Made by a program: the position numbers and the translations under genes | Notes under the pieces: generated by a model | Databases searched by the model: none | The model's input: the letters and a program-made list of their open reading frames with translations, nothing else | What the model was told of the DNA's origin: nothing | Shown: one piece after another, positions 17,304 through 26,402 of the stretch | How positions within the stretch are numbered: the first letter of the stretch is position 1 | How the letters are laid out: every line of letters starts with the position of its first letter | NCBI RefSeq assembly: GCF_026646375.1 | Contig: NZ_JAIPPU010000008.1 | Coordinates: 62,001-126,000 of the forward strand | Reading direction: 5' to 3' | Length of the DNA: 64,000 bases | DNA from: Acetobacterium wieringae | GTDB taxonomy: Bacteria > Bacillota > Clostridia > Eubacteriales > Eubacteriaceae

Positions 17304-17657
17304 ATGGAAATAAAACAAATATTAAACCGATTCTATGTAGAAGATATTGAGGTATCCATTGATTTTTACGAAAAAATATTGAATGAAAAATGTGAGTTGA
17401 GATTTAAGTATCCCGATAAAGATCTGGAATTGGCACAGATTGGGAATATTTTAATTCTGGCCGGCTCGAATGAAGCCCTAAAACCATTTCGAGAGACAAA
17501 AGCAACGATTTTAGTTGATTCGATCAAGGATTTTAAAAACTTATTATTAGCTAATGGTGCCACAATTATTCGCGATTTGACAGCAGTGCCTACGGGCATC
17601 AATATGACAGTTAAACACTTAGATGGGTCGATTGTAGAGTATGTAGAACATCATTAG
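17304..17657 (+). CDS. VOC (glyoxalase/bleomycin-resistance fold) family protein
   Basis: A 117-residue single VOC domain: NRFYVEDIEVSIDFYEKILN at the start and MTVKHLDGSIVEYVEHH at the end are typical of the beta-alpha-beta-beta-beta module. Members bind a metal and act as lyases, dioxygenases or antibiotic-binding proteins; no specific substrate can be given. AGAAAGGTG lies before ATG. It is part of an A/T-rich run of small, unrelated genes. It could be a recently gained gene. Confidence 0.8.
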   Translation: MEIKQILNRFYVEDIEVSIDFYEKILNEKCELRFKYPDKDLELAQIGNILILAGSNEALKPFRETKATILVDSIKDFKNLLLANGATIIRDLTAVPTGINMTVKHLDGSIVEYVEHH

Positions 17658-17783
17658 GTCTCGGTGCCAGGGGTATGTTACTTGTAAAATTTAATTAACG
17701 CTTAATAAATCAGAATAATGATTATTTGTTTGAGTCAACAGCCTATTTAACAGAGCTTTTGAACACAATGTTTTTAAGAAACA

Positions 17784-18656
17784 ATGATTAAAGAGTTTCT
17801 TTTATCCTTATCCGACATTTGTTATTCTGAGTTATACCGGGCATTGAATGAGAACATAATAAGAAATTTAATTGTCTGTTCTCAACTCAATCGATCTCAA
17901 TTCATACAAGGGGGCGTTTATTTGGATAACAGCATCAAACAGGAATTTGACAATAAGATCAAGCGCCTGACAAAGAGTAAAGCATATCTGGACTACTGTG
18001 AAGAAGTTTATGGCTACCGCATGTATCTTTTCAACATGATGGACAAAGAGCAGCTTGACTTCGTTTTTGACTTGATACCCTTATCTGTAGACGACACAGT
18101 TTTGGATCTGGGGTGTGGGTCAGGCAGCATAGTGAATGCACTGGTCAAAAAATACCGCTGTTTCGGCATTGGTATTGATCAGCTGGACAGCGATACCATC
18201 GAAATTGAAAACGCTAAATATCTGCAAGGTGATATTGACAATTTCATTGATTTCCAACTACAACCGACCGTTACCTTGTCTGTTGACAGTATTTATTTCA
18301 GCTGTGACTCGGAGGCACTGATACGGTCTTTGTGCGCCGTTAAAAACAACCGGGTCTATTTGTTCTATTCTCAATATCTGTTTGATGATGCGGTGGATAA
18401 GCGCATATTGCAGGGTCACTTCACAAGAGTTGCCGACATCTTAAAAAACCTTCAGGTTCCTTATGAAATGATTGATTATAGTAGAAATGAGCGAATACTG
18501 TACGAAAGATCACTAAGTGCTCTGGAAAAGCGAAAAGCAGCGTTTAAAAGTGAGGGGAACTATGATTTGTATGTGGATAAGATGAACGAGCAAAAAATGG
18601 GAATACAGCTCTATGAAACGGGAAACGCAAGTCGGTATATGTACATTATCGGCTGA
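17784..18656 (+). CDS. Class I SAM-dependent methyltransferase
   Basis: Motif I is clear: DDTVLDLGCGSGSIVNALV, followed by an acidic motif (GIGIDQLD) and NAKYLQGDIDNF, all typical of Rossmann-fold methyltransferases. The substrate is unknown. The 290-residue reading from ATG 17784 has a weak ribosome site. An internal TTG at 17922 preceded by AAGGGGGCG gives a 244-residue protein beginning MDNSIKQEFDNKIKRLTK and may be the real start; the first 46 residues do not look like a usual methyltransferase N-terminus. Confidence 0.8.
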   Translation: MIKEFLLSLSDICYSELYRALNENIIRNLIVCSQLNRSQFIQGGVYLDNSIKQEFDNKIKRLTKSKAYLDYCEEVYGYRMYLFNMMDKEQLDFVFDLIPLSVDDTVLDLGCGSGSIVNALVKKYRCFGIGIDQLDSDTIEIENAKYLQGDIDNFIDFQLQPTVTLSVDSIYFSCDSEALIRSLCAVKNNRVYLFYSQYLFDDAVDKRILQGHFTRVADILKNLQVPYEMIDYSRNERILYERSLSALEKRKAAFKSEGNYDLYVDKMNEQKMGIQLYETGNASRYMYIIG

Positions 18657-18704
18657 TCAGCGGGGAACTGAGCAGACTCCCAAACTTGAATTGGAGGTGA
18701 AATT

Positions 18705-19241
18705 ATGGTGTATGTTGCCTTGTTGCGAGGTATCAATGTGGGTGGAAAAAACAAAATCGGAATGAAACAGTTAAAAGAGACCTTTCTTCGCTTAGGTCTG
18801 GAATCGGTGGTGACGTATATTAATTCCGGAAATGTAGTTTTTGTCGATCACCAGACCAAAGATGTGTTGGAAAAGAAATTGCGTCAGGAAATTTATCAGG
18901 AGTATGATCTGGATATTCCGGTATTAATCCGCAGTTTGACTGAGTTTGAATGCTTAATGGAAATCTTGCCTGCTGACTGGAAAAATGATGATACCATGAA
19001 ATGCGATGTGTTGTTTTTGGAAAGTGGGTTGGACGAAACTGCAGTAATGGAAAAGTTGACTGTCAAACCCGGTATCGATACCGCCTTATCGGCCACTGGT
19101 GTCATTATCTGGTCGGTCGCAAGAAAAAATGTCACCCGTAGCAGCTTGATCAAAATTGTCGGTACCGATCTTTATAAAAAAATGACGGTGCGAAATGTAA
19201 ACACCACCCGAAAGCTCTATGAAATGATGAGAAATATTTAG
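18705..19241 (+). CDS. DUF1697 family protein
   Basis: The 178-residue protein begins YVALLRGINVGGKNKIGMKQ and continues TYINSGNVVFVD, the hallmark of DUF1697. The ending VNTTRKLYEMM is also typical. The family is widespread, often single-copy and of unknown function. TTGGAGGTG is a strong ribosome site 8 bases before the ATG. It is in line with its neighbours on the + strand but there is no sign of a shared function. Confidence 0.92.
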   Translation: MVYVALLRGINVGGKNKIGMKQLKETFLRLGLESVVTYINSGNVVFVDHQTKDVLEKKLRQEIYQEYDLDIPVLIRSLTEFECLMEILPADWKNDDTMKCDVLFLESGLDETAVMEKLTVKPGIDTALSATGVIIWSVARKNVTRSSLIKIVGTDLYKKMTVRNVNTTRKLYEMMRNI

Positions 19242-19340
19242 ACGGGATTAAGGCCGCTCGTTAAATTTTTTGATTAGTATGAATCTAATCGATTACAAAG
19301 AAATAATTTTATTCCATCAGAATGCCAAAGGAACGAAGCA

Positions 19341-21311
19341 ATGAAAAATTGGAATCATCTACCCTCAGGCGCAATCGAGCTTACAATTGAAAGCGAAGCG
19401 TATCTGGAGCTCGCAAAAGATTATCTCACAGAGTGCCAATACGAAGATGCGAAACAGGCCCTTGAGGTTGCCGTTAGAAGCATAAACCCGCAGGCGGAAT
19501 ATCTGTTTGGAATTCTTTATCAAAATGCGCTTGGTGTTGTCAGGGACAACGAAAAGGCGCTTTTTTGGTATCTTCGTGCGGCGGATCATAACTACGCACC
19601 CGCCCAAATTGCTGCCGCTTGCTTGCATATTGATAAGGACGATGTGATGACGGATTATGCTGAGGCCTACCGGTTGCTCACACTGGCGGTTCATAAGGAA
19701 GTCACTGATGAAAACGCTGAGTCGCTGTCTGCGGACTTTCCTCATGTAATGGAATGCTTCGATGAAGACGAGCGCTGGATGGCGGTGGAGGAAGGCTATG
19801 CAGAGTATCTGCTGGGATGGCTACATGGTGCCGGCCTTGTTGGGGCGATCGATCATGCAAAAGCCATCGGCTGGATGGAAAAGGCCGCCGAAAAAGGATT
19901 CCGGGCGGCTGTTTTTGAGCTCGCACAGAAAAGTGGATATGGTATTGAGCGCAATGAAGTCTGGGCGAAAAAGGCGCTGGAGTATGGTGAGTATACCCCG
20001 CTTATCCGTGTCGCACGACGATATCTGGATAATGTTGATACTTCGCAGGATTGCAAAAAAGGCCTGTCAATTCTGACAGAGCTTGCCGATGAGGGGATCG
20101 GAAGCGCCCAGATCGCACTGGCAGAATGCCTGATCAAGGGAAAAAGCGTTCCCAAAGATGCGGACAAAGCATTTTATTATTTATCACTGGCTGCCAAAAT
20201 GGTCGATGCAAAATTAATGACTGATTTGGGCATTGCATTGTACAAGTCGGAAGAACCAGAGATAGACTTTGCCATAAAAAGCCTGGAGCTGGCAGCGGCT
20301 GCGAGGGATGATCAGGCGCTGGTTGAACTTGGAAATTTGTACTTTGACGGTGCGGGAGAAATGATGCCGGATCAGGAAAAAGCTTTCAACTATTTTACCC
20401 AGGCCGCCACGAAAGATGTTCCCCGCGGTTGGGAATTGGTGGGGTACTGCTTGTATGAAGGCAAAGGCGTGTTGCAAAACAGGTGTGAAGCCTTGAGGTG
20501 GTATGAAAAAGCGGCCAAATATGGACTTTATAACAGCTATTACATGATGGGGATGATTTACGGCTATGATGAGACCTTATTTAATTATGAAATAGCGGTT
20601 AGCTGTTTTGAAAAAGCGGCAAATTTTGGACAGACGGATGCGCTCGTGCGACTGGGAACCATGCATTTACATGGCGTCGGTACGATCCCACCGGATCGTA
20701 AAAAGGCATTTTCATATTTTAACCAGGCAGCGCAGGCGGATAACAGCCTTGGCTGGGAATGGGCGGCTTACTGCCATTATTGGGGCTACGGTACCAAAAA
20801 AAACCTGCAGAAAGCCCAGCAATTTTATCACAAGGCCGCTCAAAAGGGCTCGAGCCACAGCCAGTACATGCTGGGTTATATTTATGGCTATGATGTCACA
20901 CCGCCTGATTTTAAAAAGGCGGCTTGCTGGTTTGAAAAAGCAGCGGAACGGGGGCACAGTGATGCTCAGCTTAAACTGGGCTTTTACTACCACCAGGGGC
21001 GTGGTGTCAGGAAAAACTATAAAACAGCATTCAAGCTATTTACCCAGGCGGCGGCCCAAGGACAGGCCAGCGCCATGTACAATATCGGCGACGCCTATGA
21101 AAATGGGTTTGGTGTGGAAAAGGATGAAAAACAGGCATTTGCCTGGTATCGCAAGTCAGCGGAGTTGGGTGACAAATGGGGGATGTTTGGTGCCGGCCAA
21201 TTGCTTTATTATGGCATCGGCACAACTCCAAATCAGGAAGAAGGCCGACGCTGGATAAACAAAGCCGCCAAAGCCGGTTTACCGGAGGCCATTAAATGGA
21301 GACCACATTAG
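19341..21311 (+). CDS. Sel1-repeat (TPR-like) protein
   Basis: The 656-residue protein is almost all Sel1-like repeats of ~36 residues, e.g. LGTMHLHGVGTIPPDRKKAF, MLGYIYGYDVTPPDFKKA, and YNIGDAYENGFGVEKDEKQA. No signal peptide or membrane segment is seen, so it is likely cytoplasmic. Sel1 proteins act as scaffolds; in some bacteria they take part in signalling or in defence and effector systems. It is immediately followed by a small membrane protein gene, so the two may form a pair. The ribosome site is weak (GGAACGAAGCA). Confidence 0.88.
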   Translation: MKNWNHLPSGAIELTIESEAYLELAKDYLTECQYEDAKQALEVAVRSINPQAEYLFGILYQNALGVVRDNEKALFWYLRAADHNYAPAQIAAACLHIDKDDVMTDYAEAYRLLTLAVHKEVTDENAESLSADFPHVMECFDEDERWMAVEEGYAEYLLGWLHGAGLVGAIDHAKAIGWMEKAAEKGFRAAVFELAQKSGYGIERNEVWAKKALEYGEYTPLIRVARRYLDNVDTSQDCKKGLSILTELADEGIGSAQIALAECLIKGKSVPKDADKAFYYLSLAAKMVDAKLMTDLGIALYKSEEPEIDFAIKSLELAAAARDDQALVELGNLYFDGAGEMMPDQEKAFNYFTQAATKDVPRGWELVGYCLYEGKGVLQNRCEALRWYEKAAKYGLYNSYYMMGMIYGYDETLFNYEIAVSCFEKAANFGQTDALVRLGTMHLHGVGTIPPDRKKAFSYFNQAAQADNSLGWEWAAYCHYWGYGTKKNLQKAQQFYHKAAQKGSSHSQYMLGYIYGYDVTPPDFKKAACWFEKAAERGHSDAQLKLGFYYHQGRGVRKNYKTAFKLFTQAAAQGQASAMYNIGDAYENGFGVEKDEKQAFAWYRKSAELGDKWGMFGAGQLLYYGIGTTPNQEEGRRWINKAAKAGLPEAIKWRPH

Positions 21312-21356
21312 ATGCCAAATGCAACCTTAAATAAGAAGATAAAAGAGGATACTAGC

Positions 21357-21947
21357 ATGGACACATATCAATTTGACGCAGCTGCCTATCGACGCATCCG
21401 GCTTCCGTGGCTGCTGTTGGTTTTGCTTCTGTCGTTTGCTGTGGATGGTATTCTGATCGGAATCTGGGAGACCGGGGTCAACCCGGAGGCAAAATATTAT
21501 TGGGATGTCGGATTTGCGTTCCTGTGCTTTATCAACCTGGTGTTTGTAAAGGGTGTGGCACTCTATCATTATTGGCATACAAAAAAGATGCGTTTGCGAA
21601 GTTATGTCCGGCTCGAAAAAGAAACAGTTGTTCATTACCTGCTGAGGACACGCATGTCCCACTGGCAGGTGGAGACAGCTAAGGAGACAAGTTTCGCCGC
21701 AGACGGCAAGGCAGAATACCTTTTCGCCGACACCTTTTTTATTCGGCAGGTGAAGAATTTAAAGCGGCGATCCAATGGAAGCATCGTAATCGAAGGAACC
21801 ATTGAAAACGAATCGCTCAATGAAGGCTGGGAAGAATACAGTTCTGATGGAAAGGCATTTAAAAGAACAACCAAACGGCATACGATTCCCGCCTATTATC
21901 AAGGGATGGATGAGATCTTTAATGCGCTTGAAAGGATGATTAAATAA
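21357..21947 (+). CDS. Small membrane protein of unknown function, partner of the Sel1 gene
   Basis: I do not recognise the family. I choose ATG 21357 because AAGAGGA lies 8 bases upstream (196 residues); the frame is open back to 21312, directly after the Sel1 stop. Two hydrophobic segments are visible near the N-terminus (LPWLLLVLLLSFAVDGILIG and VGFAFLCFINLVFVKGVALY), followed by a ~110-residue soluble part rich in charged residues and beta-strand patterns. It probably shares a transcript with the Sel1-repeat gene and is followed by a terminator. Confidence 0.7.
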   Translation: MDTYQFDAAAYRRIRLPWLLLVLLLSFAVDGILIGIWETGVNPEAKYYWDVGFAFLCFINLVFVKGVALYHYWHTKKMRLRSYVRLEKETVVHYLLRTRMSHWQVETAKETSFAADGKAEYLFADTFFIRQVKNLKRRSNGSIVIEGTIENESLNEGWEEYSSDGKAFKRTTKRHTIPAYYQGMDEIFNALERMIK

Positions 21948-21949
21948 AA

Positions 21950-21995
21950 GAGCTTTATCCAGTGCTTAAAAAGAAGCAGAGGATAAAGCTTTATT
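21950..21995 (+). terminator. Terminator between convergent genes
   Basis: AGCTTTATCC pairs perfectly with GGATAAAGCT around a 20-base loop (itself able to pair GCTT with AAGC), then TTATTT. The convergent permease gene ends ~50 bases downstream. Confidence 0.75.
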
Positions 21996-22044
21996 TAATC
22001 AAATCCTATTTTACAAAATTTCCCAGGCGGATAAAGCAACACAG

Positions 22045-23295
22045 TTATTCGTATCGTAGCGCATCAATCGGATCAAGCTTGGCGGCCTTATTGGCTGGAT
22101 AAAAACCAAAGAAGACGCCGATGGCCATCGAGAAGCAAAGTGCAATGATCATTGGGCCAATGGGTGGTGTTGACGGGAATTTCATCAGGGTACTGCCTGT
22201 TATCCCCAAAACGGAGCCGAGGCCAACGCCAATGATTCCACCGATCAGACAGATAATCATCGCTTCGATGATAAACTGACTGCGGATCGCCGAATTACGG
22301 GCTCCTAAAGCTTTGCGGATGCCGATTTCTTTAGTTCGCTCGGTGACGGATACCAGCATGATGTTCATAACCCCAATGCCACCAACGAGCAGCGAGATAC
22401 CGGCAATCACTGAGATACCCAGGGATAAGGTGCCGAGCATACCGGTAGCTTCACTGGCAATTGCTTCCAGGCTTTGGGCCTCAATGGTAAAGTCGGATAA
22501 TGGACTCATCCCTTTAATAAAATAATCTTTGGTAGTCTGAGCAAAGGCAGCGGAGTCGGTGTTGGAAGTGGCCATGATGGTGAAGCTTTCATAACCAACC
22601 GTGTTGGCTGTATCGGGATTCAGTGATTTGGCGGTCGTGATGGGAATAAAACACTCGACCCGGGTATCGTCACCCATGTAAAACAAGGGATTGTCAATTA
22701 CCATTTTTTCGTAGACGCCAATGACCGTGTAGGTTTCGTTGGTGGACTTGGTGTCGACCTGGACTTCTTTACCGATCACGTCGCCATCTACACCAACCAG
22801 GTTATTTCGTAGCGTCGTATCAATGATGATGACGTTGCGGTTTCCATCCATGTCCCGGTTGCTGATAAAACGGCCCTGAACCAGGTTGACATTGTTAACC
22901 AGACCATAGTCCGGGCTGGCGCCGGTGATGCTGACATCTTTATGGATGAAGCCACTGTTGAGTTGGCCCGAGCCCATCCCGGTCGAAAAGCTAATGGCCT
23001 TAATCTGGTCGCTATAGGTGTTTCGAAACGCATCAAGTTCTTCCTGGGTAATCAGATCGTCTTCCTGCAGGGTGGATTGGGTATCGTAATTTTTGGGCGA
23101 CAGTGAAACCATAATATTTTTGCCGCCGATCTTATCCATCGTTTTGGTGACCGATCCAGTCATGGCTGAACCCAGTGTGGAGATGGCCATCACCGAGGCA
23201 ATTCCGATGATGATCCCCAGCATGGTAAGCAGTGCCCGCATTTTATTGGCCCGCAAGCCTTCCAGGGCCAGTCGAATATTTTCAAACAGATTCAT
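22045..23295 (-). CDS. ABC transporter permease, MacB/FtsX type
   Basis: I choose the start at 23295 (416 residues), where MNLFENIRLALEGLRANKMR begins and GGGGGG lies upstream; a longer frame runs back into the ATPase gene. One N-terminal membrane segment (ALLTMLGIIIGIASVMA) is followed by a large extracytoplasmic MacB-like domain and three C-terminal membrane segments with the signature TERTKEIGIRKALGARNSAI. With the ATPase and fusion protein encoded upstream it forms a tripartite exporter of peptides, macrolides or lipoprotein-like substrates. Its start overlaps the ATPase stop by 14 bases. Confidence 0.93.
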   Translation of the reverse strand: MNLFENIRLALEGLRANKMRALLTMLGIIIGIASVMAISTLGSAMTGSVTKTMDKIGGKNIMVSLSPKNYDTQSTLQEDDLITQEELDAFRNTYSDQIKAISFSTGMGSGQLNSGFIHKDVSITGASPDYGLVNNVNLVQGRFISNRDMDGNRNVIIIDTTLRNNLVGVDGDVIGKEVQVDTKSTNETYTVIGVYEKMVIDNPLFYMGDDTRVECFIPITTAKSLNPDTANTVGYESFTIMATSNTDSAAFAQTTKDYFIKGMSPLSDFTIEAQSLEAIASEATGMLGTLSLGISVIAGISLLVGGIGVMNIMLVSVTERTKEIGIRKALGARNSAIRSQFIIEAMIICLIGGIIGVGLGSVLGITGSTLMKFPSTPPIGPMIIALCFSMAIGVFFGFYPANKAAKLDPIDALRYE

Positions 23296-24010
23296 AGTAG
23301 CCCCCCAATTGATATTGATTATTTCTACGGTTATCGACGATCGAGCCATCCCTGAGCCGGATGGTTCGTTCGGTTTCTTCAGCCAGTTCGGCATTATGGG
23401 TGATCAGAATAATGGTTTTTCCTTGTTCCTGATGGAGTCGATGGAAGATGTCCATAACCAGACGACCGGTATGGCTATCCAGGGCGCCAGTCGGTTCATC
23501 GGCCAGAATGATGGCCGGATCGTTGGCCATCGCCCGGGCGATCGCCACACGCTGTTTTTGACCACCGGATAATTCATTGGGGCGGTGATGGGAACGACCA
23601 CTCATTTCCACCAGCTGCAGCAAATCCGCCGCTCGCCGGGAGCGTTCACTGCGGGGCACCCCGCCGTATAGCATTGGCAGAGCGACGTTTTTTAAGGCGG
23701 TGGAACGGGGGATCAGATTAAAGGTCTGAAAGACAAAGCCAATTTTTTTATTACGGATTTGCGATAAGCCATCGTCCTTGACATTTTCCATCGGTAGATG
23801 ATCCAGATAATAGTGTCCTTTGGTGGGGCGATCCAGGGCCCCGAGAATATTCATCAGAGTGGATTTGCCGGAACCGGAAGCGCCGACAATCGATAAGAAC
23901 TCGCCTTCATAAACATCCAAATCAATCCCGTGGAGAATTTCCAGCTCGTTGGGAGTTCCCTGATAATAGGTCTTGACAATCCCCCGCATTTCAATAATTT
24001 TCTTGCGCAT
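23282..24010 (-). CDS. ABC transporter ATPase, MacB/LolD type
   Basis: The 242-residue ATPase has Walker A GASGSGKSTL, signature LSGGQKQRVAIARAMA, and Walker B IILADEPTGALD followed by an H-loop ILITHN. The type matches the mechanotransmission exporters (MacB/LolD). It is encoded between the membrane-fusion protein (3 bases upstream) and the permease (overlapping), a classic operon order for this family. A short tail (residues ~225-242) follows the core. Confidence 0.95.
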   Translation of the reverse strand: MRKKIIEMRGIVKTYYQGTPNELEILHGIDLDVYEGEFLSIVGASGSGKSTLMNILGALDRPTKGHYYLDHLPMENVKDDGLSQIRNKKIGFVFQTFNLIPRSTALKNVALPMLYGGVPRSERSRRAADLLQLVEMSGRSHHRPNELSGGQKQRVAIARAMANDPAIILADEPTGALDSHTGRLVMDIFHRLHQEQGKTIILITHNAELAEETERTIRLRDGSIVDNRRNNQYQLGGYYESV

Positions 24011-24013
24011 TGT

Positions 24014-24934
24014 TTAGACCCCGGCTTCCACAGAAACGGCCATTCCCGGTGAGACGGTTTGCGGTTGGGAAATAATGGCCAGCCCTTCACTGAGCTGATC
24101 GCCGGCGATTTCAATTAAAGAATCGGTTTCCAGTCCGGTGGTGACCGGAATCGCTTCAACGGTATAGGAGCCCTGTTCAACTGGGTTTTCTTTGGCAATA
24201 TAAATCGAAGTCTGACCGGCATCATTCACAACCAGCGCTTCAAAGGGAACACAGAATACATCGGCCCGTTCTTCGCTGACAATGTTCAGGCGGGTGGTCA
24301 TCCCGATTTTTAGCCCGGTGACATCAGATGGAAGATCAACTTCAACCTCGAATTCAGCTTTGGTGGCTGTTGCGTTGGCAGAGGAATTCTCGTTTTTTAT
24401 TGCCGTTGGGGCGATTTTAGTCAGGTTTCCTGGGAAGATCTTATCTCCGGTAGCATCGGCTTTGACCAGCACTGGCATGTTTTCATGGATATGGTTCAGA
24501 TCGGCTTCTTTAACCTTGCCGCGAACCTTCAGGTCATTGGTATCCTCAATGGTAAATAGTTCGCCATTGGCAGGGTTTCCTTTAACGGCGTTCATGGCCG
24601 TGATGGTTCCGCTGGTAGTGGCTTTAACATAGCTGTAGCTGTCATCGGCTTTGTTATAGAGCTGACATAACCAATCGTCTTTGGCTACCCATTGTCCAAC
24701 TGAAACATAAATTTTTTCGATATTATCATTGCTGGTATCGCTGACTTTGACTTTGGTGTAGCTTTCGATCACGCCTGTGGCTGAGATTGTGTTTTGCAGG
24801 GTTGCCTTGGAGAGCGGGGCAGTTTTAACCGCGACTGTCGGGGCGGGCTGGGAATTGGCATAAACATAGGCACCCCCGCCAATCAATAGGGCTACCCCAA
24901 GTACAACACATAAAATAATTCCTTTTCTTTTCAT
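24014..24934 (-). CDS. Membrane fusion protein (HlyD/MacA-like) of the ABC exporter
   Basis: I choose the start at 24934 (306 residues): AAAGGAGAAGTT precedes ATG there. An N-terminal hydrophobic stretch (GIILCVVLGVALLIGGGAYV) anchors the protein. The lipoyl/barrel-sandwich halves are visible around SATGVIESYTKVKVSDTSND and SYVKATTSGTITAMNAVKG, then VRGKVKEADLNHIHENMPV and beta-barrel segments. In Gram-positives these proteins link the permease to the cell surface. It is the first gene of the operon; a perfect inverted repeat lies in its promoter region. Confidence 0.92.
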   Translation of the reverse strand: MKRKGIILCVVLGVALLIGGGAYVYANSQPAPTVAVKTAPLSKATLQNTISATGVIESYTKVKVSDTSNDNIEKIYVSVGQWVAKDDWLCQLYNKADDSYSYVKATTSGTITAMNAVKGNPANGELFTIEDTNDLKVRGKVKEADLNHIHENMPVLVKADATGDKIFPGNLTKIAPTAIKNENSSANATATKAEFEVEVDLPSDVTGLKIGMTTRLNIVSEERADVFCVPFEALVVNDAGQTSIYIAKENPVEQGSYTVEAIPVTTGLETDSLIEIAGDQLSEGLAIISQPQTVSPGMAVSVEAGV

Positions 24935-24977
24935 AACTTCTCCTTTTTTGGGTGTGGGATTTGGAAAACGAGTTCGT

Positions 24978-25043
24978 ATCATCACGATTCGTATTACTGT
25001 ATTAAGTAATTAATACAGTAATACGAATCGTGATGATTGTCAA
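24978..25043 (-). promoter_or_regulatory. Perfect 27-bp inverted repeat in the exporter promoter
   Basis: Positions 24978-25004 and 25011-25037 are perfect reverse complements of each other with a 6-base spacer (AGTAAT); the inner parts are ATTACTGTATTA and TAATACAGTAAT. A consensus TTGACA on the minus strand (25043-25038) sits just outside, and 17 bases further lies TACTGT, a poor -10 inside the palindrome. It is ~45 bases upstream of the membrane-fusion gene start. It is likely an operator for a dimeric repressor or activator; no regulator gene is adjacent. Confidence 0.75.
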
Positions 25044-25171
25044 GCACTTTTTATAATTTTATTTAGTGTTTTCAACTGCTTCTATCGCAAAACAAATGAT
25101 CACCAATGGATTTAAGTATAATGGTTAATTATGAAGAGCGAGTTACCCAAATTCTTAAGAATTTTTGACAA

Positions 25172-25199
25172 TAAAAAAAGACCCCGAATGAGAGTCTTG
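25172..25199 (-). terminator. Terminator of the sensor-kinase-like gene
   Basis: On the minus strand AAGACTC pairs with GGGTCTT (with a G-T pair) and is followed by TTTTTTTATT, 14 bases after the stop of the gene at 25213-26265. Confidence 0.75.
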
Positions 25200-25212
25200 A
25201 ATCGTTGAATGA

Positions 25213-26265
25213 CTACTGGTGAATCGGCAGAATCAGTTCGACCTTAAATAGCTGGTTCAGTTGATAATAGTCGATCCGACCCTGATGGCGAGTAATGATT
25301 TTACGGCAGGAGTCCAGACTGGAACCGTCAGTATCAATGGTTTTTTTGCCGACAGCGTCGGGATTATTAATGGTTTTATTACGCAGAATAAGACAGAGTT
25401 CATTTTTATTGAGGATCAATCCAAAATCAACGGGCTTATCGGGGTCAGCGTACTTAATAATATTGGAAGTCAGATAGTCAAAAATCCGTTGCAGCTGTTC
25501 CAGATCAACCCATAACGAAAAATCCCGTTCAATACAGTTTTCCTGGATCACTTCATAGCCGGCTTCTTCTAGAGCTTTGGTGGAAGCGCTCAGCAACTGA
25601 TGAATCAGGGGTTTGCCATTATAGACTTTAAACTGATAGTAGCCTTTGCCATTGTCAGTAAAGGCGTGTTCAAAAAGATCGTCGATAAAATTGATGACCT
25701 GATAAGCTTTTTTCAGGGCAATCTTTAAGTATGCTTCCTTTTTGGAGACATCATGCTCATCAGGGTTTTGAATGCGTTCGAGATAGCCGATGATACCCGA
25801 TAAGGGAGCGTGGATCTTATTGGAAACAGAGGTGATGATATGATGATTTTCCATTTTGGCCAGGGATTCAGCTTTGGATTTAGCTTCATACAGATCATGA
25901 ATCAAGTTGACATTATTGGCAATGTCAGTGAGCTCGTTATTTCCCTGAAGGGGGATATACGTTTCAAAGTTTGCTGAGGCAACGCGTTCAGATCCTTTTT
26001 GGAGTGTTTTAAGATAGCTTAATTTTTTGCGAATGATATGAGCCATGATAATAAAAGCCAATAAATTGGGTACAAATATAGACAGAATGCTGATCAGTGG
26101 GTTACCATTTAAAATAGGAAGGAGAATCAGATTTAATAACACACTGATGATCGCCGCACCGATTAAAGTCAGACACAGATAGCGTATCAAAACGGAAACC
26201 AATTCTTCATCGTGCTGAGGTTGGTTGTTTTTTACCTGGGCTTGGTCAGGGTTGTTCGTTTTCAA
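25213..26265 (-). CDS. Orphan sensor histidine kinase-like protein with a degenerate phosphoacceptor site
   Basis: The 350-residue protein has two membrane segments (residues ~25-50 and ~57-78), a HAMP-like stretch, a DHp-like helix, and an ATPase-like C-terminus with an N-box-like YLTSNIIKYA and a late TDGSSLDSCRKIITRHQG. At the DHp site the usual S-H-E-L-R-T-P-L reads S148-N149-K150-I151-H152-A-P-L, so the phosphoaccepting histidine is Asn unless H152 is used. The DxGxG box is not clear. No response regulator is adjacent. The start is TTG 26265 after AAAGGA. It may be a pseudokinase or a sensor that only binds ligand. Confidence 0.7.
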   Translation of the reverse strand: MKTNNPDQAQVKNNQPQHDEELVSVLIRYLCLTLIGAAIISVLLNLILLPILNGNPLISILSIFVPNLLAFIIMAHIIRKKLSYLKTLQKGSERVASANFETYIPLQGNNELTDIANNVNLIHDLYEAKSKAESLAKMENHHIITSVSNKIHAPLSGIIGYLERIQNPDEHDVSKKEAYLKIALKKAYQVINFIDDLFEHAFTDNGKGYYQFKVYNGKPLIHQLLSASTKALEEAGYEVIQENCIERDFSLWVDLEQLQRIFDYLTSNIIKYADPDKPVDFGLILNKNELCLILRNKTINNPDAVGKKTIDTDGSSLDSCRKIITRHQGRIDYYQLNQLFKVELILPIHQ

Positions 26266-26402
26266 TATATTATTCCTTTCTGCATGTATTGATCATATAA
26301 TCATTGTAAACTGGAATGGAATTATAATCAATAACTGCTTTAATTTAATTACAGGTGTTGGCTGAATGCTGATGAACAAAGAAGGTTCAATAGGAGGATA
26401 AA

